DNA from: Pyrrhosoma nymphula
Lineage: Eukaryota; Arthropoda; Insecta; Odonata; Coenagrionidae
Assembly (NCBI GenBank): GCA_963573305.1
Contig: OY754334.1
Location: 25,971,614-26,035,613, forward strand
Reading direction: 5' to 3'
Length of the DNA: 64,000 bases
Shown: positions 10,401-23,905 of the stretch, one piece after another
Numbering within the stretch: position 1 is the stretch's first letter
How the letters are laid out: the number at the start of each line of letters is the position of its first letter
Translations under genes and position numbers: made by a program
Notes under the pieces: generated by a model
What the model saw: only the letters and a program-made list of their open reading frames with translations
The model's database searches: none
What the model was told of the DNA's origin: nothing

Positions 10401-13400
10401 ACTATCGTAGGACTTGCACTTCACCCTGACTCATAGTGACAGAAAACGTTAAGTGAAAAGGAGAATTTTTTTATTGATCAATACCGGTGGTTTCCAATGG
10501 CGTGCATTGAAATATACGATATAAATGGAGAAGGTCAGACGTAATGTTTTTCCGTAAAATTCCAAATCCTTGCACTGAATAACTTTTATTATTATTTCAT
10601 CTTTCTTTTTAAAATGAAAATTGTTAAACTTTATTTTAATTTAAATACATTTGGATAATCATTATAATATAGATAGGTCCAGCACGACACTTAGACGTAC
10701 TTGAAAAAAAAGGCACTTTGCTTTTTGCAAACAATAGCATTCCCACAGGTCAGCCAAATCAGGGGATTTACTGTTCTGAGAAATTAGGAAACAGGGTAAT
10801 CAGTCTATATTAAACACTTAGGTAATTTAAATAGGCTATGATGCATACATTTATTTCTATCCACGTTGGTCATTTTGTTGGTTGAGACTCTGTTGCTGGC
10901 AACATTTAAATTGCAATGGATATTGTTTAGCACCAAATTATCACATTAGTAAAAATTGCATCCACCAATTTTAGGCAGGTGTAATTGTGACTTCTGTGTT
11001 TTACTCTTGTATACATAATTATTTTGTTAATTCATTAAATTATGCCCCTGAAAATTAATTTTAATTTCCAACTGTAATCTCTCATGTAGAAATTTTGAGA
11101 GATTTAAAGGTAGGCGCTGACTTCCTATCAAAATTAGCACAGTGGATTTGATCGCAAGTGAGTGATTTTACGTAAGTTGGTAATCTTAGGCCAAGTGATA
11201 TTGCTTTCCTCGCACCATCAAATGAATGCTTCCTTTCCAATTCAGGACTGTAAATCCAATGATTTTGATGTGTGAAGTAATGACTTTTCTTTGATAAAAC
11301 AAATTAGGAAATGAAGAAGGCATAGTTTTAGTTTTTACCCTCAAATGTTTTGCTAGATTTAAAGGGAATTATTTAGTCTAATATACAATAGAAAAAAATG
11401 TAAAGGATTCATTTTTCTCACTCATCATGAAAGACTTCCATGCAAACAGATTCACTCACTAATACATTGGTATATTGCCTCGTATTTTGGTTCCTCCTCT
11501 CATCTCTATGGTTCTACTATATGTTGCACACCGCTTCGCTCGCCTTACACATTGAAGGAGGCAGATGATAATTTGTCGGTATTTGCTACGTTAATCTTGA
11601 TGAAAATAAATAACAACGTTCAAAACCGTTTAGGTGCTTTGCTTTACTTATCAATGTCTCCTGCGTGATTTTCAACGTAATATTCGCAAGCAAACAACAT
11701 TGCAGGTATTTTTTCACCATGGATGAGACGGGCTGTTTAATGGCCTGTGGTGGAGAGGGAGTTTTGTATTAAATTAGGAGACATTTAAGAGGGTGGGAGG
11801 GAAAGAAAGTAAGGATAAACAGCTCCAGGGTCAAGAGTAAAGTATAATGGTTATACGTCACGTCCCTGGATGGCACGGCTGGTATGTGATTAGGGGGGAT
11901 GGGGAAGTGGAAAGATAAAAAGAACTGCGACAATTTGAAATCCCGTCAAATAATTAAAAAGAACGCGCATTTGGTGAAACTGATCGTCTCCTAATTTCAT
12001 TTATTTCTAAAAAAATCAGCATACAGCTTTTGTCTTGAACGTGTAAGCAATTAGCTCTTGAGTCACGCTTCAATCCAGTTTATAATCGGCTAGGAAAAAA
12101 CATTATTCCTCGCATTATAATTTTCCGATTGTTTTGTTAAACTACTTCGTTACCCTTTTTCTGGCTCTTACCTTCCCCTCACTCTGCGTCACATAGTTCA
12201 GTTAAGTCAATTTAATATTTAAAACTTTCCAAGCGTTAATCAAAAAGCACCGCGATGAGGTGACCATTTTTCGTTTCTCAGGGGCAGTTTTCTTTGTTCC
12301 TGCAGATCCCCTTGCTAATGTCATGGAGTTAGTTACTCATAATAAAACATATCATGTGTAAGATACTGTCAAGAGCCAATTGACCAATAAAACAAAATTC
12401 TATCAACTGAGCTAATTAGTTCGCCGCCAAGCTCTAGTGCATCTCTGTGACTTCTCTTTTACTGTGAGTAAATGTATCCATAAAGCTTTCGCCTATGATA
12501 AGCGGCATATTATGGCAATAGCAATCTTAAAACTCCAAAAAGAAAATAAGCAATTTAGGTAAACACTTTTCCATTGCAGTTTTCCCATATCAATACCCGC
12601 AAGATAAGTTGCACTTCCTTTTTCAAGAAGTCCTGTTAGCGTAGTTATGTTTATAAAAACATTTCGTAGTGTACTTACATATATGGCTTACGGCGAGGTT
12701 TTGTGATAAAAATTTCATTTCAATACAACCAGTGGTTCCTAATATATCGTTATCAGTCAGTGCTGTATTTTTGTTTGGCTGCCTATGTTGTTTCCTTTTT
12801 TGTATACCTTTTGGCTCCCATGGCTTTCTGGGTAAAATAAGTTCATGTTCAGGTAGATTCACCACGCATGATCATTACTCTATTGCACATTATTAAGGTT
12901 AAGGATGTCGTACTTGAACGTGTTACAGTGAGTAAGCAGTATGCAGCGGGTTCTGGGTTGAAGGAGGTTTTAAGATGCTGGGAGTCACGGTGCTGAGGAA
13001 TGAGAACGGAAATCGTAGAGAACGCTTTGCCTGAAAGAGCCTCCTTTAGTGAAAACATTTTCCGAGTTTCCGAAAAAAACAAGTTCTCGAGGGCGTATTA
13101 TTCACTCAGAGTACTCGTATACGTTTGTCCCCTCCTTCATTCTCCCCACTACCCCTACCCCCCACACCCCCCCACCCCCACTTCCCCCGCGTCCTCTTCA
13201 ACGGGACAATTTCCCAACCTGGCTACGTTTCCATTGCCAAGCTTTTCCATTTAATTTAGCATCCACCCTTACAGGGGGAACGCAGAAGAGTTCTAAAATT
13301 TAATGTGATATCAAGTTGGCGACCGCTGTACATGGCGAATTCCTGCCTCTTCGCAGCCATACATATATAAGTACGTTATAAAAGAGTATGCTCTCGAAGT

Positions 13401-13484
13401 CATTGTATATCAGTGAGTGATAGAAAAAGAGGACTCACAAGGAAATTTTCAGCTCCTCTTTCACTCTTCCAATCGTTAGAAAAG

Positions 13485-13485
<1 letters not shown>
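10401..13485. other. AT-rich intergenic or intronic DNA, no gene recognised
   Basis: 3 kb of AT-rich sequence. The only distinct feature is a C-rich run at about 13140-13200. Short ORFs at 12.6-13.3 kb overlap on both strands with no motif. Confidence 0.45.

Positions 13486-13518
<33 letters not shown>
13486..13518. repeat. (AT)n microsatellite
   Basis: 33 bp of uninterrupted alternating T and A, immediately before a Penelope-like fragment. Confidence 0.95.
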
Positions 13519-13522
<4 letters not shown>

Positions 13523-13544
13523 TCTAGTTGCTTCAAAAGTCGAG

Positions 13545-13900
13545 AAACCCTATGGTTAACATGCTGGAGCAAGTTTTTTCGGAACAGCTACGTTGGTCAG
13601 TTGTCATGACAACAGTAATACGCGAGGCGATTGAGGTAATGTTAAAACCCGGAAAATTTCAACAGGGAAGATGGATACTCGCTGGCCAAGACGTGGAAAA
13701 GACTCTTCTACTCCTCAGCCAATAGGAACACAGGACCAACTTGAGTGGGAATAACGGTGCCAAAATCTGCCCATAAAATCCGGCATACTCGGAATGAACA
13801 TCACTTAGACTTGCCGACGCATCATGTAACGGAGGAAAACTGTTGTCATGGAAATCGACCAACGTAACTGTTCCGGAAAAACTAGCTCCAGCATGTTCAA
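13545..13900 (+). mobile_element. Penelope-like element fragment (PLE-3) with inverted ends
   Basis: Inverted arms at 13558-13613 and 13842-13898 (ATGCTGGAGCAAG...GTTGTCATG, a few mismatches) enclose the end of a PLE endonuclease on the plus strand. VIREAIEVMLKP is read first; after a +1 shift near 13665 the frame continues as DGYSLAKTWKRLF and ANRNTGPT to a TGA at about 13742. The shift shows decay. The 65-codon ORF starting at 13528 captures only the first half. These arms lack the clear CTGATGA...GAAAC core seen in other PLE ends here, so this is a different subfamily. Confidence 0.65.
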
Positions 13901-16019
13901 AATCCAGTGCGGAAGCCTTCGATCCAACTAAACCCCATGGTTGTTTTTGAAGAATCCATTAGAGGCTTTAGTTTGTTTAATCACAACTTAAAGAGCACTG
14001 GCGGCATTTCATTGGTATTAATCAGAACAGTTTGCAAGGTTTGCTTTTACAAAGAATTTAGGTGCAACTTGTGAACTTCTAGCGTTGTGAACAGACCTCT
14101 TGCAGACACCTGCTACAGCGTTTGCAATCAGTTAAGGCCAGCAGGACAGACAGTTGCAGAGATGCAATGCCGAAATCGCCAAAATAAGCATGCAGACACG
14201 TAAATGTGCCTCGTAAGTCATACACTTGACATGAAAGTGGTGACAACGTCAGAAAAACTGTACCTTGAGATTCCAGAATTCTTTATACCACCATCGCCAA
14301 CAACAATATGATATGGCTTTTTTAACTTAAGCAATATTGAATGCCCTAAAGACCTACAGCCATTAAATGGTAAGGTTTTTTTACCCTTCAAGATATGAAT
14401 TTGAATTTTTATACTTCACATGTGGATATTTTTAAGGGATGAAAATTTACTCGAGGAAACCGATTAAATTTTTATTACATTTATTTTAGCAGTAAAATAT
14501 TAAGTAAACACTGTCAATTTATGTGCTAGGTCCGTCCTACCCAAATACATATCCGAGATAAATATACATCCGTCATATCAACCGAGAACTCGATTTTTGT
14601 CATTTTCTTCTGGTCCATATCCTGCTTCTTCCTTCCTCTTAGTGCATTAAATTACTGAAAAAACATTCGAGTGCATGAAAGTTAAAAGGGAAATAGTTCT
14701 TTTTCCTCCCCTTTCCCGCTCTCCTCCCCGCTTACGAGCAAAGAGTTGATTCTGTGTCTGCCGAAATTCCCCGACGTGTTTCCTTTTTTCTCATCCTTTT
14801 CAGTCGAAGGGAGTGCGGCGCAGTGGTTTTCTCTATTTTCATGGCACCCCGATAAAAGTCTGTGCATCCCTTCTGCATCCCGTGTGCTCTTGCCTCGTTG
14901 AGTTGAGCGTTCGGCTCTCGGGAGTGTGAGTCATCTTCCCGTCCGGAGACCTACCGCTCGAACAAAGGCTTTTGTCCGAGCATTAATACCATTAAGTGTC
15001 CACTAATGTCCCGCTCTCCCGTTGAGTTGGTCATTTTGCCCATTTTTTATATAAAACGGCGACATTTACACAACTTTGGGAGCCTGTAGATGCTTTCTGG
15101 AAGAGTTTTATTTAATGAAGGTGACTATTAAGACTGGAAAATTGTCGTAATGGCTGCAAGATGGGATTTTTTTGACGTTGCAGAGGTTTAATTTTAGTTT
15201 ATAACAATTCCTGTGATATGTTAATGCTTGAACATCGAAAGAATGCGCTGGATAGAGGAATTGAATCGAATAAACTATTTTGACCCCACATCCTTTTCTC
15301 TCAAAGCTCTTAAGCCATTGACGTAAGGCCTCCGGTAATAGGTCAAGAGCATTGAAATTCCGTTACTAAGCTTGTTACTAAGTTACATGAGGTTGGTTTG
15401 AAATTTCATCCCATAATCACTTAGAAAGTTATTTTCTGTATAGTTTGGAGAGGGATTCCAAATATTCGTGACTTTAACCTACGGATATGGGAACTAAAAT
15501 TTCAGAATTCAAATAATTTCCCGCAGTTCATTCTTAACGCAAGATGGAACGACACATTTGCAACTTTTAATTCTTAATTACCTACAGGATTCCTTCATCC
15601 TCATCAGATTTCACTTATGTTTGCGCTTATGAATATTGATTAAAATATTTTGATAGTGCCATTCCACGTATGTTTGACAATTGTGTCATATTTTGTTTGA
15701 TTTTCTAATCGAGCACGTAAAGATATGATATGCGGGAAAACCTATCAAATTTTGCAAGGAAGAACTTGCTATTATAAAATATCCACACGTAAAATATCTA
15801 TACGCACGTTATTGAAGTACCTAACGGCTTTTATATAAAATTAAATTATCTTTAAACCAAAGAGTTAGTTCACTTTATGTACTCCTTATATCAACTTTTG
15901 GCATTAGGTGAAATGTAAAAAAAAACAATATATTTTCAAAAACTAACTTGCTTCAAAAATAATCTTTAAATTCAATCACGCATTTCAATGCTGAATTCTC
16001 ACTCAGTGATTCAACCCGA
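13901..16019. other. Intergenic, nothing recognised
   Basis: AT-rich, with no coding motif, tRNA or repeat boundary that I could identify. The 61-codon minus ORF at 14682-14867 has no recognisable content. Confidence 0.4.
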
Positions 16020-16225
16020 AGGTTGGTTTGGATAGTTGAGGGTAGAGCTCAACCCGGACTAAGCCACAGGCATGTGAACTTCACACATTCAGGGTAGGGG
16101 GCTAGTTCCTTACCCTGGGCCACCTCGCACTCCGAGGATTTTTTGTTCGAGGCTTCACCCGGATTTGAACCCGGTACTCTTCGATCATTAGCCAAGCACT
16201 CTACCCACTGGGCCACCACGCTGCC
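16020..16225 (-). mobile_element. tRNA-derived SINE
   Basis: The minus strand at 16225-16151 reads like a tRNA: A-box-like TGGCCCAGTGGG, a 7-base loop region, and B box GGTTCAAATCC within the T arm ACCGG-GTTCAAAT-CCGGG. About 130 bp of non-tRNA body follows to near 16020. The acceptor stem is poorly paired, so a functional tRNA is unlikely. A plus-strand ORF over the head (16143-16340) is spurious. Confidence 0.65.
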
Positions 16226-16369
16226 AATGCTTTATTATAAGACTCAAATTAATCGCGGTCAAAAACCACGAATTAGTTTCAGTGTAGACTTCTTTTCAGG
16301 CAAAGATAAAATAATTGCCGCTTTATACGGCTTAGTGTGATTGAGATGGACACGATATTGAACAAAAAA

Positions 16370-16440
16370 TCATTACCTTGATAATGGCAATGTTTGCCGA
16401 AACCTAGGTCGGTTGAATAAAAATTGGTGTGGAAATATTT
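16370..16440 (+). mobile_element. Solitary Penelope-like 3' end
   Basis: A short stretch matching the PLE end pattern (TTGATAA, T, hairpin, GAAACC) with no coding sequence around it. Probably an extreme 5'-truncated PLE insertion. Confidence 0.5.
16378..16410 (+). ncRNA. Hammerhead-ribozyme-like core, candidate
   Basis: TTGATAA (expected CTGANGA), one T, stem GGCAA (16386-16390), loop TGT, stem TTGCC (16394-16398), GAAA, then a minimal helix ACC-TA-GGT and C, the GTC cleavage triplet pattern. This is the order of a type I hammerhead core, and PLEs are known to carry such ribozymes. Position 3 of the core is T instead of C and stem I is very short, so catalytic activity is doubtful. Confidence 0.4.
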
Positions 16441-18640
16441 ACAAAGTGTTTTCTGTTACAATGCAACATGCTAACATGGGTGAACATTCAAGATTACCGT
16501 ATCACCAAAGCGATGCTTCAACACTCATGCTCAGCCACTAGATTAAAGTTGGACAGGGCTCCACTTCAAGCACTGGCGTCTTGAAGAAATGAGTCGCATA
16601 TACGCGTGAAGAACTCCGATCCCAGGGAAGAAACAACTGGCTAAAGAACTGAAAGCCGCAGAGGAAAATCAGACCATCTGATTATTTAACATGTTAGTTC
16701 TGAAATTATTAAAGAATTGTAGGTTTTTCCCTGCGGTGTGTGAAAAATAAATTCAAGTGCATAATCGAATCGTGCCGGAATAAAGACGTAACTACCCGAA
16801 GAACAGACTTATCGAACTTCTGTTTACTGTGAGCTCCTTCGAAGATTGGCACGAAGAAAAACCTCCGCTCGACGCTCGTCTGAAGTTCAGCGACCTATCG
16901 TGGACTAGGCTTTAATGCCAGTCCGGGGGAGGGAGAGTGGCTTTTGAGGCGTACAATTGCGTAAGAAACGTGCGATGCCTCCACCTTATCCCACCCACCT
17001 ATTCGTACGACCCCCAGTCATACGTGCGACCACCCCCACCCCTTCACCGCCTTAACGATCGCGTGCCGACCGACCACTGGAGAAGAACCCACGGAAGATG
17101 ATTTCCCACCCCCCTTCCCCTCCTCAAGATGCCACCAGCTGAGTGGCGGCGATCGCAGGTGACCTTAGAGCCACCTCCCGGCGATGATGCGTCAGCACTC
17201 AACACTCCATTCCCGAATCCTGTCCTCAATTATCCTCATTCGGTCATCACCACCTTCTCCCCCCCGAATATCGCCCTTACCCCACTGATCATCTTCAAGC
17301 AACCGGAAAGGAACCACAGTGACGCTGCTTTTCGGTGCAAGAGAAACAATGGGATTTGTGGAGTCGAAAAACGACTGCTGAAAAAAATACGAGGAGTGTT
17401 CAACAGATAACGCTGAACGTTTGTTTTCCTAGCCAATTTTCGTCAGAAAGTATTTATTTTATGTGCAACCTTCTTTAGCGTAACCACGTTATCTCCTCTA
17501 TTTCTAAATTACTGATGTAAGTTAGCGATGAAATTGGCTTTAAAAATGTCATTTATGTCTGACCTTCCGAGCGAAGAGTAGTGATGGATCTCTTTAGTTG
17601 CAAAACGGACCAATCAAAAATATAAAAAGGCGCTTGCAGGATGCCTACAGTGATAGAGAAGTAGATAATATCACCAAAGTAGGAGATGAACAAAAGGGCA
17701 CAGATGAGGTAGTAATTGAAGAGGTAAATTGGTTGAGACACTTATTGCTAGTAGTATGGTAACTTGAGCGAACTGCGCTATCACATCTGGGTGGCGTAGG
17801 GCCTTAGACCTGTGATGGAAATTCGTTGAAAAATAGGATTTGGCAGTGGAAGAATTGGGAAACAAGATATTGCACCATAACCAGAAGAGAACAAACCGTA
17901 ATGGAGGAAAAAAATGTGGTGCATTATTTATTGAACGACCTCATTGATATTTCTTAGTGTTTTGGAGATGAATAGAATTTGTAGTGAGCAGAAATAGTCG
18001 AATACTTAACAAAGTAAAATATAGAGAAAGAGGTTACAAAGGGTGCAGAAATACTAAGTAACTTAAACGAAGATAACTAATATTTTCTTTTCATTCATGA
18101 AACAAGGACGAGGTATGACCCATATATAAAATGTTCACTACGCACTTTGTTTCTTCATGCTTCATGTTCTATTGTCAATGTACTCTGATGATGGAGGATA
18201 GGTCATATAATTATGAGAGGAGATATCCCAGAACCCATTCAAATCTTAAAGAATAGTTACCAAACTGCCCAGCCACTGTGAACACTGTTTATTCACCATC
18301 CGTGCAGTTATTTGAGTTATTAATGAAATTTTTCTTTTTATATGCCGTTATTGATGCACTTTTTCACTTAATGACTTATAAGCACTTCTGCTTTTATTAA
18401 ATTAGGTGTGCGCCTAGCCTGATGGACACAATGCCAAGGGCCTACATATATCCTAACCCAATAGCTTGAACCATCATGCGTATGTCACACCTAAAACTCA
18501 AAATTGTTTTTTTTTCGCCCCTTACCGTAGACCACTAAGTGCCTGGCATGGAGATGTCAGCAAGCTCGTTTGAGTCAATGAGGCAAATTTTTAGCGTGTC
18601 GCAATTTTAGCGGTGGAAAGAGCTCCGCGTCTTTTATATT
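16441..18640. other. Intergenic, C-rich patch, no gene recognised
   Basis: About 16970-17300 is C-rich with CpGs and overlapping ORFs on both strands (61-93 codons). The rest is AT-rich. No domain or RNA gene recognised. Confidence 0.4.
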
Positions 18641-19480
18641 TGCTACATGAGTCGCAACCATGGGGATGAAAAGGCACCCGGAAGGCCATGCACGCACTCG
18701 CCCAAGCCAAATATATTATGTCGGTCTGGTTTCGGGGGGGCGCCGTGTAACCATGAGACGAAGCAGGGAGGAACTCTTTTTATCTCCCCCTCCGCAATCT
18801 CATCCACAACCTTTTCCCCTTCTTTACACTCGCCTCTTTACGAGATCGCCTCTCCGCCTCCTCCTACGCCACCCTCCTCCTCCCCCCACCCCCAACTGCT
18901 TCTCCAGGGCCACCAAGTCGATTTCCTTGGAATGTTCCCCTCCCCCCTTCCCCTCCTCAGACACCAATACTACTACTCTCCGTAGCAGCCAGACCCCTCC
19001 CCATTGTGCGTCCATTCCACCCCTTAAGTCACCCGCCTTACACCTCCCCTAAGGCGCTCTCCCCTCCCCCCCCCCCCCCGAGTCGTCTTCTGGGATGGAT
19101 GTGAGTCTCTATCCCATCCCTTATCCCTGCTTACAGCATCCCTTTACTCGCCCTTGGACACTGACACACACACATATGTATATACACATTGACTCACAAA
19201 ACACATACACAGACAAGGGGAGGGAGTTCCGTGGACGACAACAGATCGCAGGCTGACTCCTTCATCACCAAACCACTTTCTCACCCCCTCCTGTTCCCCT
19301 TCCAACCCTCGTCTACGCAACCACCCCCAACATGGTGAGCTGCATCCCCCGTGCTCCCACCCAACCCCTCCCTGCTCCAGAAGGGATGGCAGAATATTGC
19401 GTTCCAGACGCCGATCCCAACACCCTTCTTATCCCCTCGTTCTATCCACGTTGCTTGGATTTGACGCCCTCTACGTGGAG
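18641..19480. repeat. C/T-rich low-complexity tract
   Basis: Plus strand dominated by C and T for about 800 bp, with a C run of about 13 near 19067-19079. ORFs of 112 and 130 codons here are Pro/Ser/His-rich by composition. A short CA-rich stretch lies at about 19155-19215. Confidence 0.6.
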
Positions 19481-21124
19481 AAAAAGTACATACTAAGATA
19501 GTGACGTCATTAAATAGGAGTTCCTTGCAATGCTAGTTATAGTCATAGGATAATATTTTTCCTCATGCTATGTTTTCTCGACCTCTTTTTTTCGAACAAA
19601 AACCTATCTTCTCCTGAAAAAGGTAAATATTTATCATCTTTTTAGTAACATTTAGAAATAGATATATCGGTCAGAGAATGATTTTATTCTGGTATGGTTG
19701 CCATCTTGTCTACTTTTTCGTATACCACGCGCCTACTTTTTTGGCAAAGCGTAAAGGCTGCTAATCGTCAATTGCAGTATAGGCTACAGAACTGGCGCAT
19801 CTAGTGTACGAGGTATCAAAACAAGAACCAATGAAGTAATAAAGGTGGCTGAGAAAGATATGGGGTGGAGCTTGTTCCTGAGTCTACTCTTTTTTCCGGT
19901 TAAACAGATCCAAGAATTCTTCTGCGCATCATTCGCGGCTCAGTGAGAGATAAACTCCAAAGCACGTACGCCCTTGCATGCAATTCTTCTTCCTCATCCT
20001 TCACTTTTTCCTGGCATACGACCTTACACACTGCCACACCTCCTTAAGGCCATTTTCAGTGTGGTTTGCAAATATTCTCAAGAAAATGTTGCTATCTACG
20101 TTTCCGGGCACTTAAAAAATTATAATTAATCAATTATTCTAAAAATGTCCTTTTTTCATCCATATCTTCGTACAAAGACTATCACGTGGTACTTAACTAG
20201 TTTCCAAACAGTAACTCATCCATTCACACAATGCTGGTTGCCACTAGCTCTGGAAAATCTTGCTGCTGCTTTTCACTTGTTCTGTGTCATTTCCAGGGCA
20301 CTCCTACCATTTTTTAACCCGCATTGGTCGCGATATGAGATTTTCTCTCACACCAAATTTAAAATTGTGCTCACTTTGTTATCATGAGTTAGAATAAGTT
20401 CCCTTACCTTCTAGCTCACTCTTTATCTCTTCCTATTGACCGACCGTCTCAAAAAGTATAAATGAAGCGTCCGCAGCTGTGTAATGTTATGTCTGATACC
20501 GTCGGCTACAAGGTGTGAGACTTTTCCTCATCGCATGACCGCTGACGTTAGTGTTTTTGTATCACTCAATTGCGTTACACTTTCGCAACATGCGGGCAAA
20601 GTTGATTCATTCCTCCTCCTCTTTTTCCATCTTTCAGAGGTTTTCGCTGTCTCGATCCAGCATACATTATCTTTCATATTTCCTACAACAGCTTCTTCAT
20701 ACTATTTTAAGCTTTCACATACTTTCAAAGCTTTTTCTAAATATTTATTTAATCAATTCTAAGCATCAAACTGTTATTATTTATCTATACCGATAAATGT
20801 ATTGCTGCTTTGAGGATGGCTACCCTCTGACATCAGACCATGCCGTTTCTTAATTAACATTAGTACTATGTTTATTTGGGTTTCAGAAGTAACGATCCCT
20901 GATAGACTTTTCATTTATATTTTCTACAACACATTCGCCAACATTATGAAGTAAAACGTTATCTCGTAATATCAAGTAAGTCAATCCTTGAGAACACTCT
21001 ATTTTGGCCAGCAATCTAGCCAGAAGGAGCATCTACACTCCATCAATACGAAGCCCAGCATTGCCCAACTTATGGCCTATTAATATATAAAAGGTTGGTG
21101 ACGTAAATTTATAATACTTGCCTG
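19481..21124. other. Intergenic, nothing recognised
   Basis: AT-rich. ORFs of 80-92 codons (20145-20387, 20484-20762) have no recognisable motif and could be antisense remnants of an old retroelement, which I cannot establish. Confidence 0.35.
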
Positions 21125-21330
21125 AAATTTGAAGCCTTACTTGAGCGAGCCAGCATTAAAACGAGAAAGGCTTGGTTTGAGTCCCGCCTCGGACATGGCT
21201 AATCTGTTTTATGAAGATTATGGGTTTATGCCGCAGGGTTATGACCCTGGGTTGAAAACTTTAACGATTGGAGCCTTCAAAAACTGTGTACACTTTGGAC
21301 GTGCATGAACACAAAACCCAGGAAATTACC
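21125..21330 (+). mobile_element. Possible tRNA-derived SINE remnant
   Basis: A B-box-like GGTTTGAGTCCCGCC at about 21174-21188, preceded at the right distance by a GAGCGAGCCAG stretch that could be a decayed A box, and followed by GC-richer body sequence. Only the B box is clear. Confidence 0.3.
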
Positions 21331-21639
21331 TCTGATAGGCGATTGTCATGCCCTGATCCTAAAGGCCACAATTCGAGGCCACACCTCAAATGCACCGCGA
21401 GTATTTGAGACCCTGGACTGAAAGATTTGATTCGAAAAATAAATTAAATACAGAGGAAAAAGGTGCGCTTCATTTAAAACTGTTACAAGTGGACAAAGAG
21501 TGTTTCACTACTTAGGATTAGGTTGGGAAGCACTGGAGACTCTGAGGCTACACGCTAGGCATTGATTGCTTGAGGAATTCCAAACGCATGTGTTTCAGTG
21601 TGACATGGAGAATATCATTTTGCCACCGCACTACATCTC

Positions 21640-21890
21640 TAGGTCCAACAGGAAAGATAAAATTAGAGAGATACATTGCCGAGCAGATAGTTACAATAAT
21701 TCGTTCTTCCACGGACAGTAAGTGTCCAGAGTAAAAACTGAGATCCACTGAAAATACTGCCGAAATATACTTCACCTCTTCACCCACCTATAACATTCTC
21801 CTTTACATCTTTTCGCGGCTGGTGCCCTAACACCCTCTGCCACACGCCCATGTGGCGGCTCGCTGGGTAGTATGTATATGTATGTCCAAT
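21640..21890 (+). mobile_element. LINE family C, 3' end fragment
   Basis: Plus-strand fragment. About 21670-21710 translates to REIHCRADSYNNSFF, like the C-terminal segment of LINE proteins, interrupted by a stop. Then comes the 3' region with CCCTAACACCC, the hairpin TGCCACACGCC...GGCGG, and a TAGTATGTATATGTATG tail. The same 3' end recurs at 30.9, 31.4, 33.8, 35.1 and 39.4 kb. Confidence 0.6.
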
Positions 21891-23696
21891 AGAGTACCGT
21901 GTATTTCCACTCGTGATTTTGGTGGCGAGCATCGTGCCCGTGCATTCGTGGGTAAGATCGATAGCCGTGTAGTGACACGCGTGCCGGGATGTGATGAGGG
22001 CCCGTGACAGCGGAGCAGCCTATCCATTCCTCCCACTTCACCTCCTTCAGCCTCTCCAGCCTCTTCCTACACGTCCCCTTCATTTCCCTTCAGCTCTCTT
22101 GCTCTCTGCACTTCGTGGAATGACAGAAGCAGTACTTCAAACCCGCGGAAGGACACGGGGATGAGGGAGCAAGAGAGAGAAGCAAAGATCAAAGGAATAT
22201 CGGCAGCGGTCGAATCAACGCAACTCGAGGACTGAAACTGAATCCACTAAACAGCCCTGACGTGAGACGCACTCGCGGCTGTTGAGTGCTTGAGACACAT
22301 GATAGCAGCGTGGAGTAGCAGTCTATAAGTCGTATTCCCAGGTTCTGAAAACCATCTCTAAGAACCATCTCCCAGCGATGACTTGTGTTGCGAAAAAATA
22401 CGTCGGATAAAGAGCCCCGTAATAAAGAATAGCAGTCGGAGCGCTACTCATATTCACTCCACTACCCATGACAGGACTGCTACAGGTTTTTAGCCCTTTC
22501 ACGGGTCGTAACAAGTACGATGTTGTATGATTTCGACATATTTTATTTTCTTATATCTTCATGTGAAATAGAAAATTAATCTATATTCCTTGGGAACGAT
22601 ATAACTCAAAGCATACCGGTGTAACATACATGTAATAAACAGTTCCTTTAAATATCACTGAAAAATAAAATATTTTTACTCAATTAAAGCATTGTAGTGG
22701 AAAAAATGTATTCTAATTGTAATTTAACTTCACTGAAGTTTAATCCAGTGTGAAATAGAAACCTGAAAATCAAGGGTCTGAACTCACGCTTAGGTTTCCC
22801 CACATTACCTCGAGATTAGTTGTGAAAAAATTGATTGATGTATGGATACCTTAGCTATTTGCTCCGCTTTCTCTTAGTTCTCCGTTATCATTTAATCTAA
22901 TTTCCGTATAAATATCTGCATTTCCATTTCAAATATCTAGCTTTATGTTTACTAATCATAGATACCATGCTCTCATTATCGTTTTGAGATTCCACCCTCA
23001 TCCTAACAATGATCTTTTCCGCTACTAAGTCTTCTCTTTTATTTATTCTGTATCACGTACTGTCAGCGATGCCCTTAAACCATGAAAGAGAATGAAACCA
23101 TGCTTACGCCAAAGTGATAATCACACCATTTTGCCAATTCTCCTAAGATATGAAAAATTATATATGAAGTTGACTCACTCATTTCCAACTCCGTGTTATA
23201 TTTAATATTACATCTTAATTAACGTGTAATTTTTACTACGACGGGGACTGTTTGAAGTAATTTAATTTATAAAACATTTTCATCTACGGCCTCTCCACAA
23301 ATGAAATTTATTTTTTGCATCAATACTTTTGCAAAAACAGTTGGACAATGGGGTACCATGATGTAATTTTTGATAAATGATGCATTTCGACATCACAACA
23401 CCATTTCCAATATAACGATTTAAGCATATGCAGTCTTGTTCGTCCAGGTATACGACTACAGTATAGGCTTGCACCACGGATATGGGAAGTGTGCGTGGTG
23501 GCCTGTGGTGCCTGGCGGCCTTTTTGGCGTGGATGACCATTTCCAATTAGTACTTTAGTATTCTGGTTCAAGACTAGTATTCTACTATTGTTGTCTCCCT
23601 ACGAATGTTGTCTAGATCTTCCAATTTAACTAAAATAATTGACTTTTTACTGTATTTATTGGCGACAAATCGTCAAGTTCATGTAAAATTCATTCG
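21891..23696. other. Intergenic, nothing recognised
   Basis: GC-richer up to about 22330, then AT-rich. No coding domain or RNA gene found. The 88- and 83-codon minus ORFs near 23.3-23.6 kb overlap in different frames and are unsupported. Confidence 0.4.
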
Positions 23697-23905
23697 TCGG
23701 CCTCGGTTGGCGGCGGGGTAACGTCCTCAACGCCTGCCAACCCAAAGGTCGCGGGTTCGAGTCCTGCCTGGGGAGGATATATATCCTCCCAGGACATGGT
23801 TGTGTGTATTGTCCTTTGTTACTGTTACAACGCATGATGTAAAATGGTCTTCGAGGCTGTATTCAAGTTGATGAAATAAATAAAAATAAAATAAAATTAA
23901 AATAA
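23697..23905 (+). mobile_element. tRNA-derived SINE with A-rich tail
   Basis: A tRNA-like head ending in the perfect B box GGTTCGAGTCC (23754-23764) is followed by a short hairpin (GGGAGGATATATATCCTCCC, 23771-23790), a unique body, and a tail of AAATA/AAAATA units at about 23873-23905. The order head, body, A-rich tail is diagnostic of a SINE. The A box has drifted. Confidence 0.75.

Noticed and set aside
18647..19052. 112- and 130-codon ORFs
   Set aside because: Pro/Ser-rich products of a C/T-rich tract in overlapping frames.
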